DNA from: Chromera velia
Lineage: Eukaryota; Sar; Chromeraceae
DNA: 48,659 bases
Reading direction: 5' to 3'
NCBI GenBank assembly: GCA_018398765.1
Contig: JAHBMJ010000305.1
Location: 1-48,659 of the forward strand
Shown here: piece after piece, positions 11,013-21,662 of the stretch
Layout: each line of letters begins with the position of its first letter
Position numbering within the stretch: position 1 is the first letter of the stretch
Translations under genes and position numbers: made by a program
The notes under the pieces: generated by a model
Told to the model about the DNA's origin: nothing
Database searches by the model: none
What the model saw: the letters and a program-made list of their open reading frames with translations, nothing else

Positions 11013-12243
11013 CGCAACGCGGTGGCGGGTTATACAGATGTGCATGGACCAATTAGAACCCGCCGCCAGACCTTAACCGGCTCAAACATTTTGAGGGGAA
11101 AAGGAACAGCCCTCTGTTCCCTTTTCCCTCCTGGACTCAAACCAATGACCCTAGGAGACATCAGTTCGCCTCTCTGGACTCTCTCTAGCTGCTTGGTATA
11201 GAAAAAACGACTCCCAGACTCACAGGGAATCCAAAGAACGGACGTCTGAGGTCTGACACCTGAAGAGGCCAAAGTGGCCTTCCTGGACTCAGAAGTTCAG
11301 AAAAGGCTGTGGTATATCAATGATGATAAAATGCATACCAACACGCTCCATCTGGTCCAGGTAACTTAGTTCCAACAGGGGATAAGGAATGGTTGATGCA
11401 CTGTGGACTTTAACTGACAAGTCTGCTCATGAACAGAAAGATACACTCCATGCAGATAGCGCCCTATGTCAAATTGCCGGAAAGGCTTTTTCCTTCTTGA
11501 GCACTTTAAACCTACAGCCATTGCACAAAGGTACTGTCCAACACTCATGTGCTCCTGTCTGGAGGGAAAGAGCAGGACAGAACCACTTACCGGGGGAGCT
11601 GGAGGTCGATTAATACCCCTGAGACGCCAATTCTCCATAACAGGAACACAAAACAATCTCGCCTTCTCACAACCAGCAGACTCACCAAGAACCTATCCCA
11701 CTGGCCTGGGAGGATGACAACAGATACAGAGCATTGGGCAAAATTGCTGGGGATTGATTTTGCGGCCTCCTGGTAGAAAGAAGGAATGTTGCTTTGGAGG
11801 CCTGGGAGGTACTTTCTTGACTGGTCCAGACTGGAGCTGCCAGACACGCCAAAGCAAATCAACTGCGCCACAAGACTTCACCCCGATACAGAAGCAAGCT
11901 GTCTAGTACTAAGGGAGCGGAATTGTGCCAGTTTGACCATCGGTACTGCTCTACACAACAAGGTAGACAGGAAGGGACGAGAGGACGAAATGACCCTTCT
12001 TTGTGTGTTGGTGTGCTTTTTGAGCATTAATTCTGAGCACAATTTCGGGATTTTGAGAGTGGTCCCGGAAAGGTTTGGCCCAAATTCTTGCACCAACGCA
12101 CTCAGCGGCCTCTGGGGACCAATTTGGTACCTTTCTGGGCCCTGGACGCTGCCGGAATCGCACGGACCGGCTTAACCAGCTCAAAAATTTTAGACCCTTC
12201 TAATTGGCTCATGCACATCTGTATAACCACCTCCCGCGTTGCG
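11013..12243 (+). mobile_element. 1.23 kb TIR element (CGCAACGCGG ends), copy 1
   Basis: The left end starts CGCAACGCGGTGGCGGGT followed by TATACAGATGTGCATG; the right end is the reverse complement with few changes, giving inverted repeats of roughly 60 bases that include a GGCTCAAA(A/C)ATTTT block. A 1232-bp relative lies inverted at 36559-37790. GAC occurs at both borders if the last right-hand base is treated as lost, so a 3-bp target duplication is possible. Short frames inside (about 11786-12175) match frames in the other copies but show no known transposase motif. Non-autonomous DNA transposon; superfamily open. Confidence 0.85.
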
Positions 12244-12601
12244 ACAAACTACCAGGCTAGATTACGGGAGATGCGATACCGGCTAGATTACTATGTAATC
12301 AATTAATGATCTTAGCAACCAGTTCTTATACATATATAATTATACACTCAATATCTAAGTTTTTGACCCATAATTGAGCTACGGTAGTCTGCACTCAATC
12401 ATGAGTGCGTCTGAACATTAGTTCCCTCAATTTTGATCCCTTGGATGTTTTAAGCTGCTTTGACTACCTCAGTAGCCTCTCGATCTCCTTCGATTGTACC
12501 AAGGCATGCTCTACACACAGGAAGGGATGTTAGATTGTCCTTGATACCCCATGTCTACGTACATGAGAAGAAACAGTGGGTCGATCATACATACACAGAC
12601 C
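12244..12601. other. Short spacer between two elements
   Basis: About 350 bases of mixed sequence. No gene or repeat recognised. Confidence 0.5.
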
Positions 12602-12603
12602 TA

Positions 12604-13174
12604 GGGGGGGGCACTTCAGCCGGTTATACCATGGTTACTGACTTTACACCCCCCCTTTACAACGTGTGACATGTAACCATCAGTCAAAAGTGGTGCCAAT
12701 TGATTAGTTACGTTTGATTACTTACAGAACTGGCTTCAAGATTGTTAAACAATTCAGGTTATGGTCCAAAATAATAAAAAATGATGTGTCATACTCACTT
12801 TACCCCCAAACCCCCCATAACCGGGTAACCCGTAACCTTTTTTGACCCCCCTTAAAAATAAAGTAACCTCCCCCAAGAAGCATTCAAACATGTTCTAAAG
12901 ATCATTTTGAATGTTTTTAAAAGTTGAAAATTTGGTCGGTTACTGAGGTCAAAATGCTCGTAACTGGGTAACCTGTAACCTCTTTGTGTGATAAAGATAA
13001 AAAGGGGTAACCCAAAGTAACCACGTAGCCTACACTTCAAAAACATCAAATTTTGATGTAACTTGACCAAGCGGAGCTCCAGGTTGCCGGACTGGCTCGC
13101 AAAACTGTGTTTTTGTTCATATTTTATGTCATTTTGGGCTTAAAATCTACGATAACCTTCCAAAGTGCCCCCCC
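12604..13174. mobile_element. 571-bp TA-flanked MITE, copy B
   Basis: TA at 12602-12603 and 13175-13176. Ends are GGGGGGGGCACTTC and, inward from the right, GGGGGGGCACTTTG. The interior shares GGTTAC/GTAACC words, an AAAGTTGA...TTTGGT(C/T)GGTTAC segment and a GCCGGAC segment with copy A. A cleaner pair of ends than copy A, with the same TA duplication. Confidence 0.85.
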
Positions 13175-13176
13175 TA

Positions 13177-13656
13177 GACATAGACACTATAGGAGTGTCC
13201 ACCTACTCGGCGCTGGGAGTAGAGTCACTCTTTCGCCATCTGTGTCATTTTTCTGACAAATACAATCTTCAGAGACAGCAGCACAATGACTGTCCGACAG
13301 ACTGAGTACTGAATCTTTTTCTCACCGAGTTTCAAGTGAAGTCAGAGTTGGGCTTCTTAAAAGATATGAAAAGAGCATTTGCACAGCTTATGTTTATCAC
13401 TGCCTTTGTGCATCTGCGCCAGGGCCTCCTGTGCAAGCAATTCCCTTTGTAGAAGGAGATGGCTGTGTAGAAGTGAGAGTGCAGAAAGTGAATCTGTAAA
13501 TGCGCACGTGCATAGATGAAGGCAGCTAAAGGTGAACAGACCTTTTTGTTTGGCCAGGACCATTGTTGACGTTGCTGCCTATTCGAGTACAATGACCACC
13601 TAAAAGGAACATACATACAAGTATATATATGCATGTGTACATCATTGTACAGTACA
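13177..13656. other. Spacer before the retrotransposon
   Basis: No supportable gene. Short frames on the minus strand lack any recognisable motif. Confidence 0.5.
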
Positions 13657-13661
13657 TTGAC

Positions 13662-13942
13662 TGTTACCTATATATGGGGCTCTTTGAACTCTAATAGCTA
13701 AGATGAGCATTCGAGTTCAGTGGCTATAAGTGTCGTAGAAAGTCTGATCTAGGAGAGTTATCCTGTTAATTTATCAGTCAGATGCTACCACATCAATCAA
13801 GCGTGCATGCAGGCAGACTGATCAATTATTCCGACGTCAGGCCACATCAGAATTATACAGGCCATCACTCATAGCACCGCCGTGCCGCCACGCCGCCACG
13901 CTTTGAGCCCGTCGCCCGCCCGGTGCTCGTGTCCGGCCTATA
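13662..13942 (-). repeat. 3' LTR of the chromovirus (short form)
   Basis: 281 bases collinear with both ends of the 567-base LTR at 21096-21662 (TGTTAcCTATAT... through ...TCCGGCCTATA on the plus strand). It lacks the 295 bases between two TCAGATGCT words of the other LTR. The outer terminus is mutated (TATA where the other LTR has TACA), so the TG...CA ends are intact only on the other copy. Confidence 0.85.
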
Positions 13943-14231
13943 CCTGCCCGCTGCTTAGAGCCGACGACCTTGCTCGGCTTCTGCTCTTCTTCTATAGGCT
14001 CCCCCTCCTAGAGCCCCTTCGAACCGTCCGACTCGCTCATCACACATCTCATTCTACACGGATAAGTACATCGAACTGCATACACACACATGCAAGATCG
14101 GAGGATAATGTCATACACAATTCATTTACCTAATCTTCTTCATCCATTCTACACTCACAAGTACACATACCACTCCACAGGCCTATCACTTCTGCCCATA
14201 CTGACTTCACCTCATTTTACCTCTCTGTTCC

Positions 14232-16064
14232 TTAACTGCATCCTATACCTGCCCGTTGCTTCTTTCTTTTCTTTGAATGTGTGTAGTGCTTCTTTGGTGT
14301 GTGCAGATTTACGGCAGGCTCCCAGGATGCATTTTTTTTACTCTCTCCTTCCCACCATACTAGATAGTATGCCTGCTTATCTATCTTTCTGTGATCAAGA
14401 ATGATCTCTTTCACTTCATACTCGACCTCCTCTGATGCAGGCAATCTGATGGCAGGAGGAGGGTCATCCTTTTCTCTCTTGTACTTCTTGAGGAAAGAAA
14501 TATTGATGATATTGTGGCCCCTTACCCCTGCAGGGAAAATCAGCTTATACGCATTGCTCCCTATTTTCTCTTCTACCTCAAACGGTCCATAAAATACAGG
14601 CTCAAGCTTCCCGTTTGGCTTTTTACTTCCCTTAAAGTATGCATTGCGCACAAGCAAGAAATCCCCTGGAGCAAATGAGACTTCTTTTCTGTATGGGTCT
14701 ACTTGATGAGCTGCTTGCTCTCTTACTCGTTCAAGTTTCTCCTTTGCCTTCATGATTTCTGCCTCTCTGCGGTCTGCAAAGTCTGCTGCTGGCGGACAGA
14801 ATGACTTCGAGCGCATGGAGACTGAAGGCAAACGGATGGGGTCACAGCCGTACAAGAAAGAAAAAAGAGACATGCCTGTGGCTGGATACACAGAATCATG
14901 ATATGCAAATTGACATGAACACAACCACCTCGGCCAGTTTGTCTGATGCTCATTCACAAAACAATGCAACATCTGTTCAATTGTCTGATTGTCTCTCTCT
15001 GTCTGTCCGTCTGACTGTGGGTGTTCTCTTGTGCTCATATTCAGCTTCGTTCCCCACAAACGAGCCAATTCCTTCCAGAATGCCGACAAAAAACGAGGAT
15101 CACAATCATTCACGACTGACTGTGGCATTCCATGCTCGCACACAACGCGCTCGTAGACCACCTCTGCAGTTCCCTCGGCGGTGATTTCCGAGGAGACTGC
15201 AGTGAAAGTAGGGGTTTTTGACAGACGGTCAATCATAGAGAGAATCCCATCAACCCATTCTCCTTTGAACATCACCCTCAGTAAACCAAACACAAAATCC
15301 AAAAAGATTGACTGAAAAGAGAATTCAGGGATAGAGAGAGGTTGGAGTAATCTATGTGGTTTGTCAGTCGGCCTCTTTGCTCTCTGACATGCATCGCACT
15401 TTCTGATATACTGCTGGACAGAAACATACATATGAGGCCAGTAGAAACTTCCTACCAGTTTCAAATATGTCTTCTCTGCCCCCAAGTGACCCCCTGCGGC
15501 CGTGTCGTGATGCTCATAAATGAGATTCCTTTGTAGTCTCTCTGTAGGGATAGCCAGCCTATTGTTGAAATAAAGCAATCCATCTTCTATCTGAAAATGA
15601 GGGACAATCAGCCGTAAGTGTTGAGGCACCTCTCTATCAGGGTGCTCCATCACTTCCTTCACTTCTGTCCAGAACTTCTCTTCTTTATAGCTTTTCTTTA
15701 TCTTCTCAAACAACTCCTCATCCGGCTGCACTCTTGACTCCAGCAACAACAACTGGCAGACTTCTTTTCTTTCTTTCTCTTCTTCTGTTGACTCATGGGT
15801 GGTCACCGCCAGGTGTCTGCTCAGTGCATCTGCCACTCTGTTTCTTACACCGGGCACATACCTGGGAGTGATCCCCAACTCGTCGAACATCGAGACGAAT
15901 CTGCATATACGTGGAGACATCAGGGTGCGGTCAGCAGACACATTAACATACTTGAGAGATTTATGATTGGACCATACCTTGGTTGTATGACTGACATATG
16001 GTCTCCACGATTTTATAACAAACACACATGCAAGAAATTCTTTGTCTCTGATAGGATACTTCAA
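14232..16064 (-). pseudogene. pol: Chromovirus pol: RNase H end, integrase, chromodomain
   Basis: An open 610-codon segment. Residues 1-85 are the end of RNase H. An HHCC zinc-binding motif follows (H185/H193, C223, C226 in CDACQRAK), then the integrase core with D256 (LDFVFG), D320 (NDCDPRF) and E356 (SDGQTER), a D,D35E spacing. YGPF at 492-495 marks the GPY/F module, and residues about 547-595 form a chromodomain (YEVKEIILDH ... YLVWWEG ... WEPAVNL). The integrase part looks intact, but it is out of frame with the upstream RT segment and follows disabled protease and RT, so the element is not functional. The frame runs on from upstream; the first Met is not the real start. Confidence 0.92.
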
Positions 16065-16121
16065 TTTTACCCGTAATATTCTGCGTGAGGCAAATGCATA
16101 CGGACGCTAGCACGGATAGAG

Positions 16122-16757
16122 CTATCCAGTCTCAGGGTCTTCTTGCATGAGTGCGGCAGCAAGCGTCTCTGTCGATTCACATGCATCTACAAAGATTTTA
16201 AATAGACGCACAGAATCAGGGATATACAGCTCTACTGTATTCCTCACTGCTTCTTTTAGTACCTCAAAGCTCTCTTCTTCTTTCTTTCCCCACTCAAACA
16301 ATTTATCTCGCCTCAGCAATGCATACAGAGAACCTGCCTTTTTACTGAAGCGAGGCACAAAACGTCTCACCCAATTTATAAAACTAAGGAAAGAAAGCAC
16401 ATCGTTCTTGCTCTTGGGGGTGGGCCACTTACTGACTTGTTTAGTCTTGCTCCTCTCTGGATGCACCCCCGTCCACATAATCTTCAGTCCCAGGGAAATG
16501 ATTTCAGTCTGCATGAAATGACATTTAGAGAGCTTTGCCTTCATACTGTTCTTACCGAGCAACCCCAACATAATCCGTATATGTTTTTTATGTTCCTTTC
16601 TAGTACGTGAATAGATGAGAATGTTATCAAGAAAGACAGACACAAAACGATCGGGACATGAACGAAGAACATACTGAATCACTCTCATTCTATGCGATGG
16701 GGCGTTCGTCAACCCAAAAGAGACAACCAGCCACTCAAAAGAACCATAATGAGTCGT
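16122..16757 (-). pseudogene. pol: Chromovirus RT C-terminal half and RNase H start
   Basis: Contains the RT palm motif region FLDNILIYS. The usual second aspartate of the YxDD-type box is Asn (codon at 16623-16625), which should abolish polymerisation. Thumb and connection follow (WPTPKSKNDVLSFLSF, FVPRFSKKAGSLYALL), then the first RNase H strand (FKIFVDACES). The continuation into integrase is out of frame. Upstream, the RT is cut by the hAT-like element at 16766-17927, whose 8-bp duplication flanks the break. Confidence 0.9.
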
Positions 16758-16765
16758 GAAAGCTG

Positions 16766-17927
16766 CCTAGTTGCATGATGGCCGGGTAATTACCGGGTAA
16801 CCGGTTACCTGGCCGGGCTAGACCAATTTTTTAACAATGGCCAGGTTACCGGTTTACCGGCCATATAATTAAAAAAAAAATAAAAATAAAAATCTAGAAA
16901 AAAAAATTAAAAAAAAATATAGAAAAAAAAATTATAGAAAAAAAAATAAAAAAAAATCTGGCCGCATTCGAAAGACGCGGAAACTTTTGAATCCTAAAAC
17001 TGTTTTTCTTTCACGCATCAAACTCATATGCACGCATAACAAGCGAATAACATGCATGAAAATCGATGAAACACATTCATGCGGCATGAAAGTACACACA
17101 CATGCACAAAACACGCGTGAAACACATGCACAGTCAACTCGACGCGATAGCTGTATCTGAACAAAAACCAGTTGAGGGATTTTGATCCATCAACTGATTT
17201 ATGCAGATATTTTCTATCTAGCGCCTCTTCTCAGACTCTTCTTGGCATTGACGACAGCCCGAGGCTGAGGCTGGACAAAATCGATGACTTCCTCCCCTCC
17301 CCCTCTTCTGACTGCTTCTGTGGATGCATCAGGCTCATTTGCTCTCTCCTCCAACTCAACCTCCAAAGCCTCTTATTCTTCTGCGAGGGTCTCTTCTGTC
17401 ACATCTGTAAAAAAATATTTGCAGAAGGTTTCCTCCCCAATCCGATCCTCTTTCTGCAAACGACTGCCTTCACACCTCTCTCTCATGAGACGGAGATTCG
17501 AAAACGTCAAAACAAGGAGGTTCTGTCTTTCTTGAGACAAACGGTTCCTTCGCTTGCTGTAAATATCAAGAGCAAAACCTGCTGAGAGAACTGCTCAATC
17601 AAGAGCAAAACCAACGTTTCAACAATACAGGGTCGCGACGTTTCCACATAAGAAAGTGACTGACCTTTGCATCACTGAACGATCACATTCAATTGCGACA
17701 GGAGACTGTATACAGGCGCGCACGGGTATCGCAAGCATGCCTGACGTGCCGGGCGCGGTCGCGGCGGCCCCCATTGCGCCAAGGCCGCGCGGCGGCCGCA
17801 CGGACGTCGATCGGGCCGCGGCGCGGGCCCGCGGCGCCGCCGCGACTCGGCCGGCCAGGTTACCGGCCAACCTGGTAACCACCCCCCTATTTCTGGCTGA
17901 CTACCAAGTTACCAGGATACACCTAGG
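16766..17927 (+). mobile_element. hAT-like element A inside the RT domain
   Basis: 1162 bases flanked by GAAAGCTG at 16758-16765 and again at 17928-17935, a perfect 8-bp target duplication typical of hAT. Ends are CCTAGTTGCAT and, inward from the right, CCTAGGTGTAT. Subterminal regions are full of CCGGTAACC/GGTTACC words, typical of hAT transposase-binding ends (inference). Its outer parts match element B (19619-20131) in reverse orientation; about 640 interior bases (about 17200-17855) are absent from B. No hAT transposase is visible, so it is non-autonomous. Confidence 0.88.
17210..17855. other. Extra cargo segment in hAT-like element A
   Basis: Absent from element B. The left 330 bases read on the minus strand as a charged, exon-like segment (LMRERCEGSRLQKED, ...EALEVELEERANEPDAS) with one stop. 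The right end (about 17715-17855) is extremely G+C-rich and CpG-rich (GGCCGCGCGGCGGCCGC), unlike everything around it. A captured gene fragment or foreign piece is possible; B may instead be an internally deleted derivative. I do not recognise the encoded sequence. Confidence 0.5.
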
Positions 17928-17935
17928 GAAAGCTG

Positions 17936-18812
17936 TCTTTGGGATATCTTCCTCCCTCATTCTTATCTGATGGCAGTACTGACGTAAATCCAGCGTCATG
18001 AAAAAGCGTGTCCCATGTAGACGATCAATCTGATTCAATTCCTGAGGGTGAGGGAGAGAATATTTATCTTTGATCGTTATTTTATTCAGTCCACTATAGT
18101 CACAGCACATATGCATGGTGCCGTCTTTTTTCTAGACAAAAAGAATCGGGGCAGTGTATGGAGACGCTGACGGACGGATGAATCCTTGCTGAAGATATGC
18201 ATCTATCTGCCTTCTCAGTTCATCCAACTCTCCGATCGACAAATGATAGGGCGGGTGGGCGGGAAGAGAATGACCTAGCTCAAGCTCAACTTTGAAATCC
18301 AAATCAGGTCTCCTTGAAGAAGGCAACTCTTTCAATCGATCAGGAAAGAGAGTCGCATAATCAGCTACAATTTCTTTTACATCAAGCGCAACCTCAGCAT
18401 CCGGTCGAGAAAGAAATTCACGCACATCTGACAAGTCAGAGGCCGACCAAGCAGGATGATCAGACGGAAGAGAAGATAGAAAATTAGAACCCAAAATCCC
18501 CCCATCATTCATTCTCCCCTTTTCTTTCCCCTCACTCACTTCAGTCATACAGACGTCGCAGGCACGCCGGCGTACCGTCTCCAATCGTACGAGATGACAG
18601 ACGGCACCTCTCTTGATCGCTCGCTTGGCCTGCAAATGCGACACAATAGGAGGGTAAGGTCTATTTTCTATATACGCACCCCCCCAGAGATTCACTTCCT
18701 TGCCGTCAAAGAAGAAGCGAAGAGAACGAGACCAGTGGCTGATTTTAGGTTGATGGACGTCACTCCATTTCCATCCAAGGATGATATCGTAGCCATCCAG
18801 ATCAGCAAGCAA
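17936..18812 (-). pseudogene. pol: Chromovirus protease end and RT N-terminal half
   Basis: Starts with the protease C-terminal strand (DGYDIILGWKW), then a linker and the conserved entry to RT (HPPYHLSIGELDELRRQID, GFIRPSASPYTAPILFV). An in-frame TAG at about 18129-18131 interrupts the block just before KKDG. It continues with CCDYSGLNKITIKDKY and the first catalytic aspartate in FMTLDLRQYCHQI. At 17936 it meets the target duplication of hAT-like element A. Confidence 0.88.
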
Positions 18813-18842
18813 TATACCGACTGTCTCCTGATACTCCTGAAT

Positions 18843-19361
18843 TCAGAGGGGCACAGCGGGTGTATACTCACTGACCTCTTGTCTCCTCGGCTCCTTCACG
18901 GCGACCCGACAGTTAAGAGGAGTACCAAACCTACGAACATGCAACTGCCGATGGTGTACAAACTTACTATCGATAAAAATATTATCGGCTCCAATGTTAT
19001 ACAAGACTCTGACTGGAGCACCCATGACCGTGTCATGATAGACAAAACTAGTCTTAAACGAATCTTCATCATCCTCATCTATCTCATTCCATCCATTCTG
19101 TCTCTCTTGTCTATCTCCTTCCTCAACCACACCACGTACCTCTTGGTCTCCTTCGACCACGACGTCGTCATTTGGGCTTTGGTGTCTGATCGTCCTCACC
19201 CCGGCTATCCGTTTGGATCCAGCTATGCGCGCTGGTGATCTACGCCCCCGAGGCTGAGGAGATCCACTGAATGATGGAGACTGTGCGCGTCCCTCACCTC
19301 TCCTTCCACACGACATCGGTGACCCTGGACTGTCACCTCGCCGACCAGACCTGCCTCCCAC
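18843..19361 (-). pseudogene. pol: Chromovirus aspartic protease region
   Basis: After an Arg/Ser/Pro-rich and acidic linker comes the retropepsin region APVRVLYNIGADNIFIDS. The catalytic D-S/T-G is N-I-G at residues 122-124 (about 18990-18998), so the active-site aspartate is lost. The partner strand DGYDIILG lies in the next segment. Confidence 0.8.
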
Positions 19362-19509
19362 TCCCGACGACTAGGCCCCCTGACTGGCGAAAGGATGCAG
19401 AGATGGGTAGGGGGTTGATGCTTACCAGAGGTAACCCGGAGGCTGCCGGGGGGACTGGAAAGATCTGGTCTGGGACGTCTAAATGGTTTGCATGTATGGG
19501 GGCAACTGG

Positions 19510-19618
19510 GGTCCGTTGCCACACTGCCTGACCTGATAGTCCAGCTTTCCACACAGTAAACAACGATGCAGTCTCCGTCTGTTATCCCTACACTGCCTGC
19601 AGAATCGTAGAGTGACGT
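19510..19618 (-). pseudogene. gag: Gag zinc knuckle remnant
   Basis: One frame reads FCRQCRDNRRRLHRC then CLLCGKLDYQVRQC (19562-19521). The second fits the C-x2-C-x4-H-x4-C retroviral knuckle except that Tyr replaces His. It directly abuts hAT-like element B, which separates it from the rest of gag. Confidence 0.65.
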
Positions 19619-20131
19619 CCTAGGTGCATCCTGGTAACTTGGTAGTCAGCCAGAAATAGGGGGGTGGTTACCAGGTTGGCCAGTAACCTGGCCGGTAAAT
19701 CAGTTGATAGATCAAAATCCCTCAACTGGTTTTTGTTCAGATACAGCTATCGCATCGAGTTGACTGTGCATGTGTTCACGCGTGTTTTGTGTATGTGTGT
19801 GTGTTTTCATGCCGCATGAATGTATTTCATCGATTTTTATGCATGTTATTCGCTTGTTGTGCATGCATATGAGTTTCATGCGTGAAAGAAAAACAGTTTT
19901 AGGATTCAAAAGTTTCCGCGTCTTTCGAATGCGGCCAGATTTTTTTTTTGATTTTTTTTCTATAATTTTTTTTTCTATATTTTTTTTTAATTTTTTTTTC
20001 TAGATTTTTATTTTTATTTTTTTTTTAATTATATGGCCGGTAAACCGGTAACCTGGCTATTGTTAAAAAATTGGTCTAGTCCGGCCAAGTAACCGGTTAC
20101 CCGGTAATTACCCGGCCATCATGCAACTAGG
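19619..20131 (-). mobile_element. hAT-like element B inside gag
   Basis: 513 bases flanked by AGTGACGT at 19611-19618 and 20132-20139, a perfect 8-bp duplication. Ends are CCTAGGTGCAT and, inward from the right, CCTAGTTGCAT. Along its length it matches the outer parts of element A in the opposite orientation, including the A/T-rich tract near 19940-20030 and the GGTTACC-rich ends. It lacks A's interior cargo. Confidence 0.9.
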
Positions 20132-20139
20132 AGTGACGT

Positions 20140-21027
20140 GGTGGCAACCCCGTAGGCCTCCGAGGAGCACCAAACCCACACAATTCCATTGGTACCGGTC
20201 CTGTCGGGTTGATCGGCTCCAATGCTATAGGCGTGGGCATGTTTCTCCGCCCCCACTGGCCCTTACGAGAGCTGACATCCTGTAGCCAGAGCTCATTATC
20301 AAGGGCCTTCTCCATCGCTTCCTCCAAAGTGATGGGTTCTTCTCAGTCCGTCTGGTACCTGATGACAGGAGGCAATCCTTCGATGTAGTCATCAACCAAA
20401 TCTAACTCGTTGGCTCCTGGGATCTTCAGAGCAAGTGTAGAGAACTCCTCATTATAGTCAGTGACGGACCCTTTGCACATGAGGGTGAGAACCTTCCTCC
20501 TCGCTTTCCTCTACTCATGCTTCTTCTTGTACCTCCCTCTCAGCACTTCACGCAGTGCTAGCCAGTCCGCAAAACCCTGTCCACGCTTCACCCTCAAGTT
20601 AAACCAGTTCCTCAAGGGTACAGACAGAAAAGTCTTAGCGATTCCCAGTTGACGATGATGAGGGACTTAAGCGTTGATGAAGTAGTTACCAGTGTCCGTG
20701 ATGAACCTCTCCGTTTGGTCACGGCGTCCAGTAAACGTCTCCGGCTTCACCAGAGTGATGCGAGGCACCTGCTCGCATTCTTCAACTTCAGGGCCCTGAG
20801 GTGCAGCACTAGGTTGCAGTAAGAGGAAGTGCACCTTCAGCTGGAAAGACAGGCTGTGGAGCAGCGATAGATTGAGCTGTGACCACACCTGACAGAATCT
20901 GCTGGATCTGCTGGTTGCTCTTCTGCAAAGCTGCAAAGCCTTGCTGCAGTGTCGTGAAGCCCTGCTGAAGGTTCTGCAGGGCATTTCCGACCTGCTCAGA
21001 AGTCAATGAAATGGGAACTGGTTCCAT
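20140..21027 (-). pseudogene. gag: Chromovirus gag, frameshifted
   Basis: Begins MEPVPISLTSEQVGNAL followed by a Gln-rich coiled region. A second frame carries ITLVKPETFTGRRDQ, then NWFNLRVKRGQGFADW and LREVLRGRY, the usual capsid-type retrotransposon Gag pattern, then ITLEEAMEKALDNELWLQD. Several frame changes and stops separate these blocks. It lies just inside the primer-binding site, as expected for gag. Confidence 0.8.
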
Positions 21028-21076
21028 TGAGAAAACTCAATCTGAAGACACTGAGAGAATCAAAACCTGTTCGGAA

Positions 21077-21095
21077 CCTGGCTCTGGTAACCAAT
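21077..21095 (-). other. Primer-binding site, Met-tRNA type
   Basis: On the minus strand, right after the 5' LTR end (...TAGCTAACA), the sequence is TTGGTTACCAGAGCCAGG, close to the TGGTATCAGAGC-type site complementary to the 3' end of methionine tRNA used by many LTR retrotransposons. It fixes the element's direction. Confidence 0.75.
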
Positions 21096-21662
21096 TGTTA
21101 GCTATATACAGGGCTCTCTGAACTCTAATAGCTAAGATGGGCATTCGAGTTTAGTGGCTATAAGTATCGTAGAAAGTCTGATCTAGGAGAGTTATCCTGT
21201 TAATTCATCAGTCAGATGCTGTTGAGCCGCCGTGCCTAAAGTGCCTGCCGCCATGTGCGCCGCCTTATAGATTGATGAGCCATGCCGAGCTGCATGCATG
21301 CATGTGCATGCTTCTTCATACAATTTGAATTAATTGCAATCAATAGTAGCATGCTCATAAAACGTGATGAGATGAAACGGCTGAACAATGAAAGGAACGG
21401 GAATATACAATGCATCCTGTCCTTCAGTCTTTCCCTGTAAGAAGATCTTAAGAGACTCTAATGATAAGCTTCTAGTTGAGAAGATCTAGTGGCTTCTAAG
21501 GTCTTTCAGATGCTATCACATCAATCAAGCATGCATGTAGGCAGACTGATCATTCCGACGTCAGGCCACGTTAGAATTATACAGGCCGTCATAGTGCCAC
21601 CGCGCCGCCACGCCGCCACACCTTAGGCCCGTCACCCGCCCGCTGCTTGTATCCGGCCTACA
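21096..21662 (-). repeat. 5' LTR of the chromovirus (long form)
   Basis: 567 bases with TG...CA ends in element orientation (TGTAGGCCGG ... TAGCTAACA). Outer parts align with the 3' LTR at 13662-13942. It contains an additional 286-base segment (21221-21506) flanked by TCAGATGCT at 21212-21220 and 21507-21515. Confidence 0.88.

Larger units (their letters stand above)
13662..21662 (-). mobile_element. Degenerate Ty3/gypsy chromovirus with two LTRs
   Basis: An 8.0 kb element on the minus strand, about 6.3 kb without nested insertions. Reading from 21662 downward: 5' LTR, Met-tRNA-type primer site, gag with a zinc knuckle, protease, reverse transcriptase, RNase H, integrase, GPY/F module and chromodomain, then the 3' LTR. 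That order and a chromodomain after integrase define a chromovirus. The flanks are TTGAC (13657-13661) and TTAAC (21663-21667), a probable 5-bp duplication with one change. Frameshifts, stops and lost catalytic residues show it is dead; two hAT-like elements interrupt it. In chromoviruses the chromodomain directs integration to particular chromatin. Confidence 0.93.

Noticed and set aside
11366-12184. Host genes on the minus strand in the 1.23 kb element
   Set aside because: Frames are short, overlap on both strands and lie wholly inside an element that recurs elsewhere in the window.
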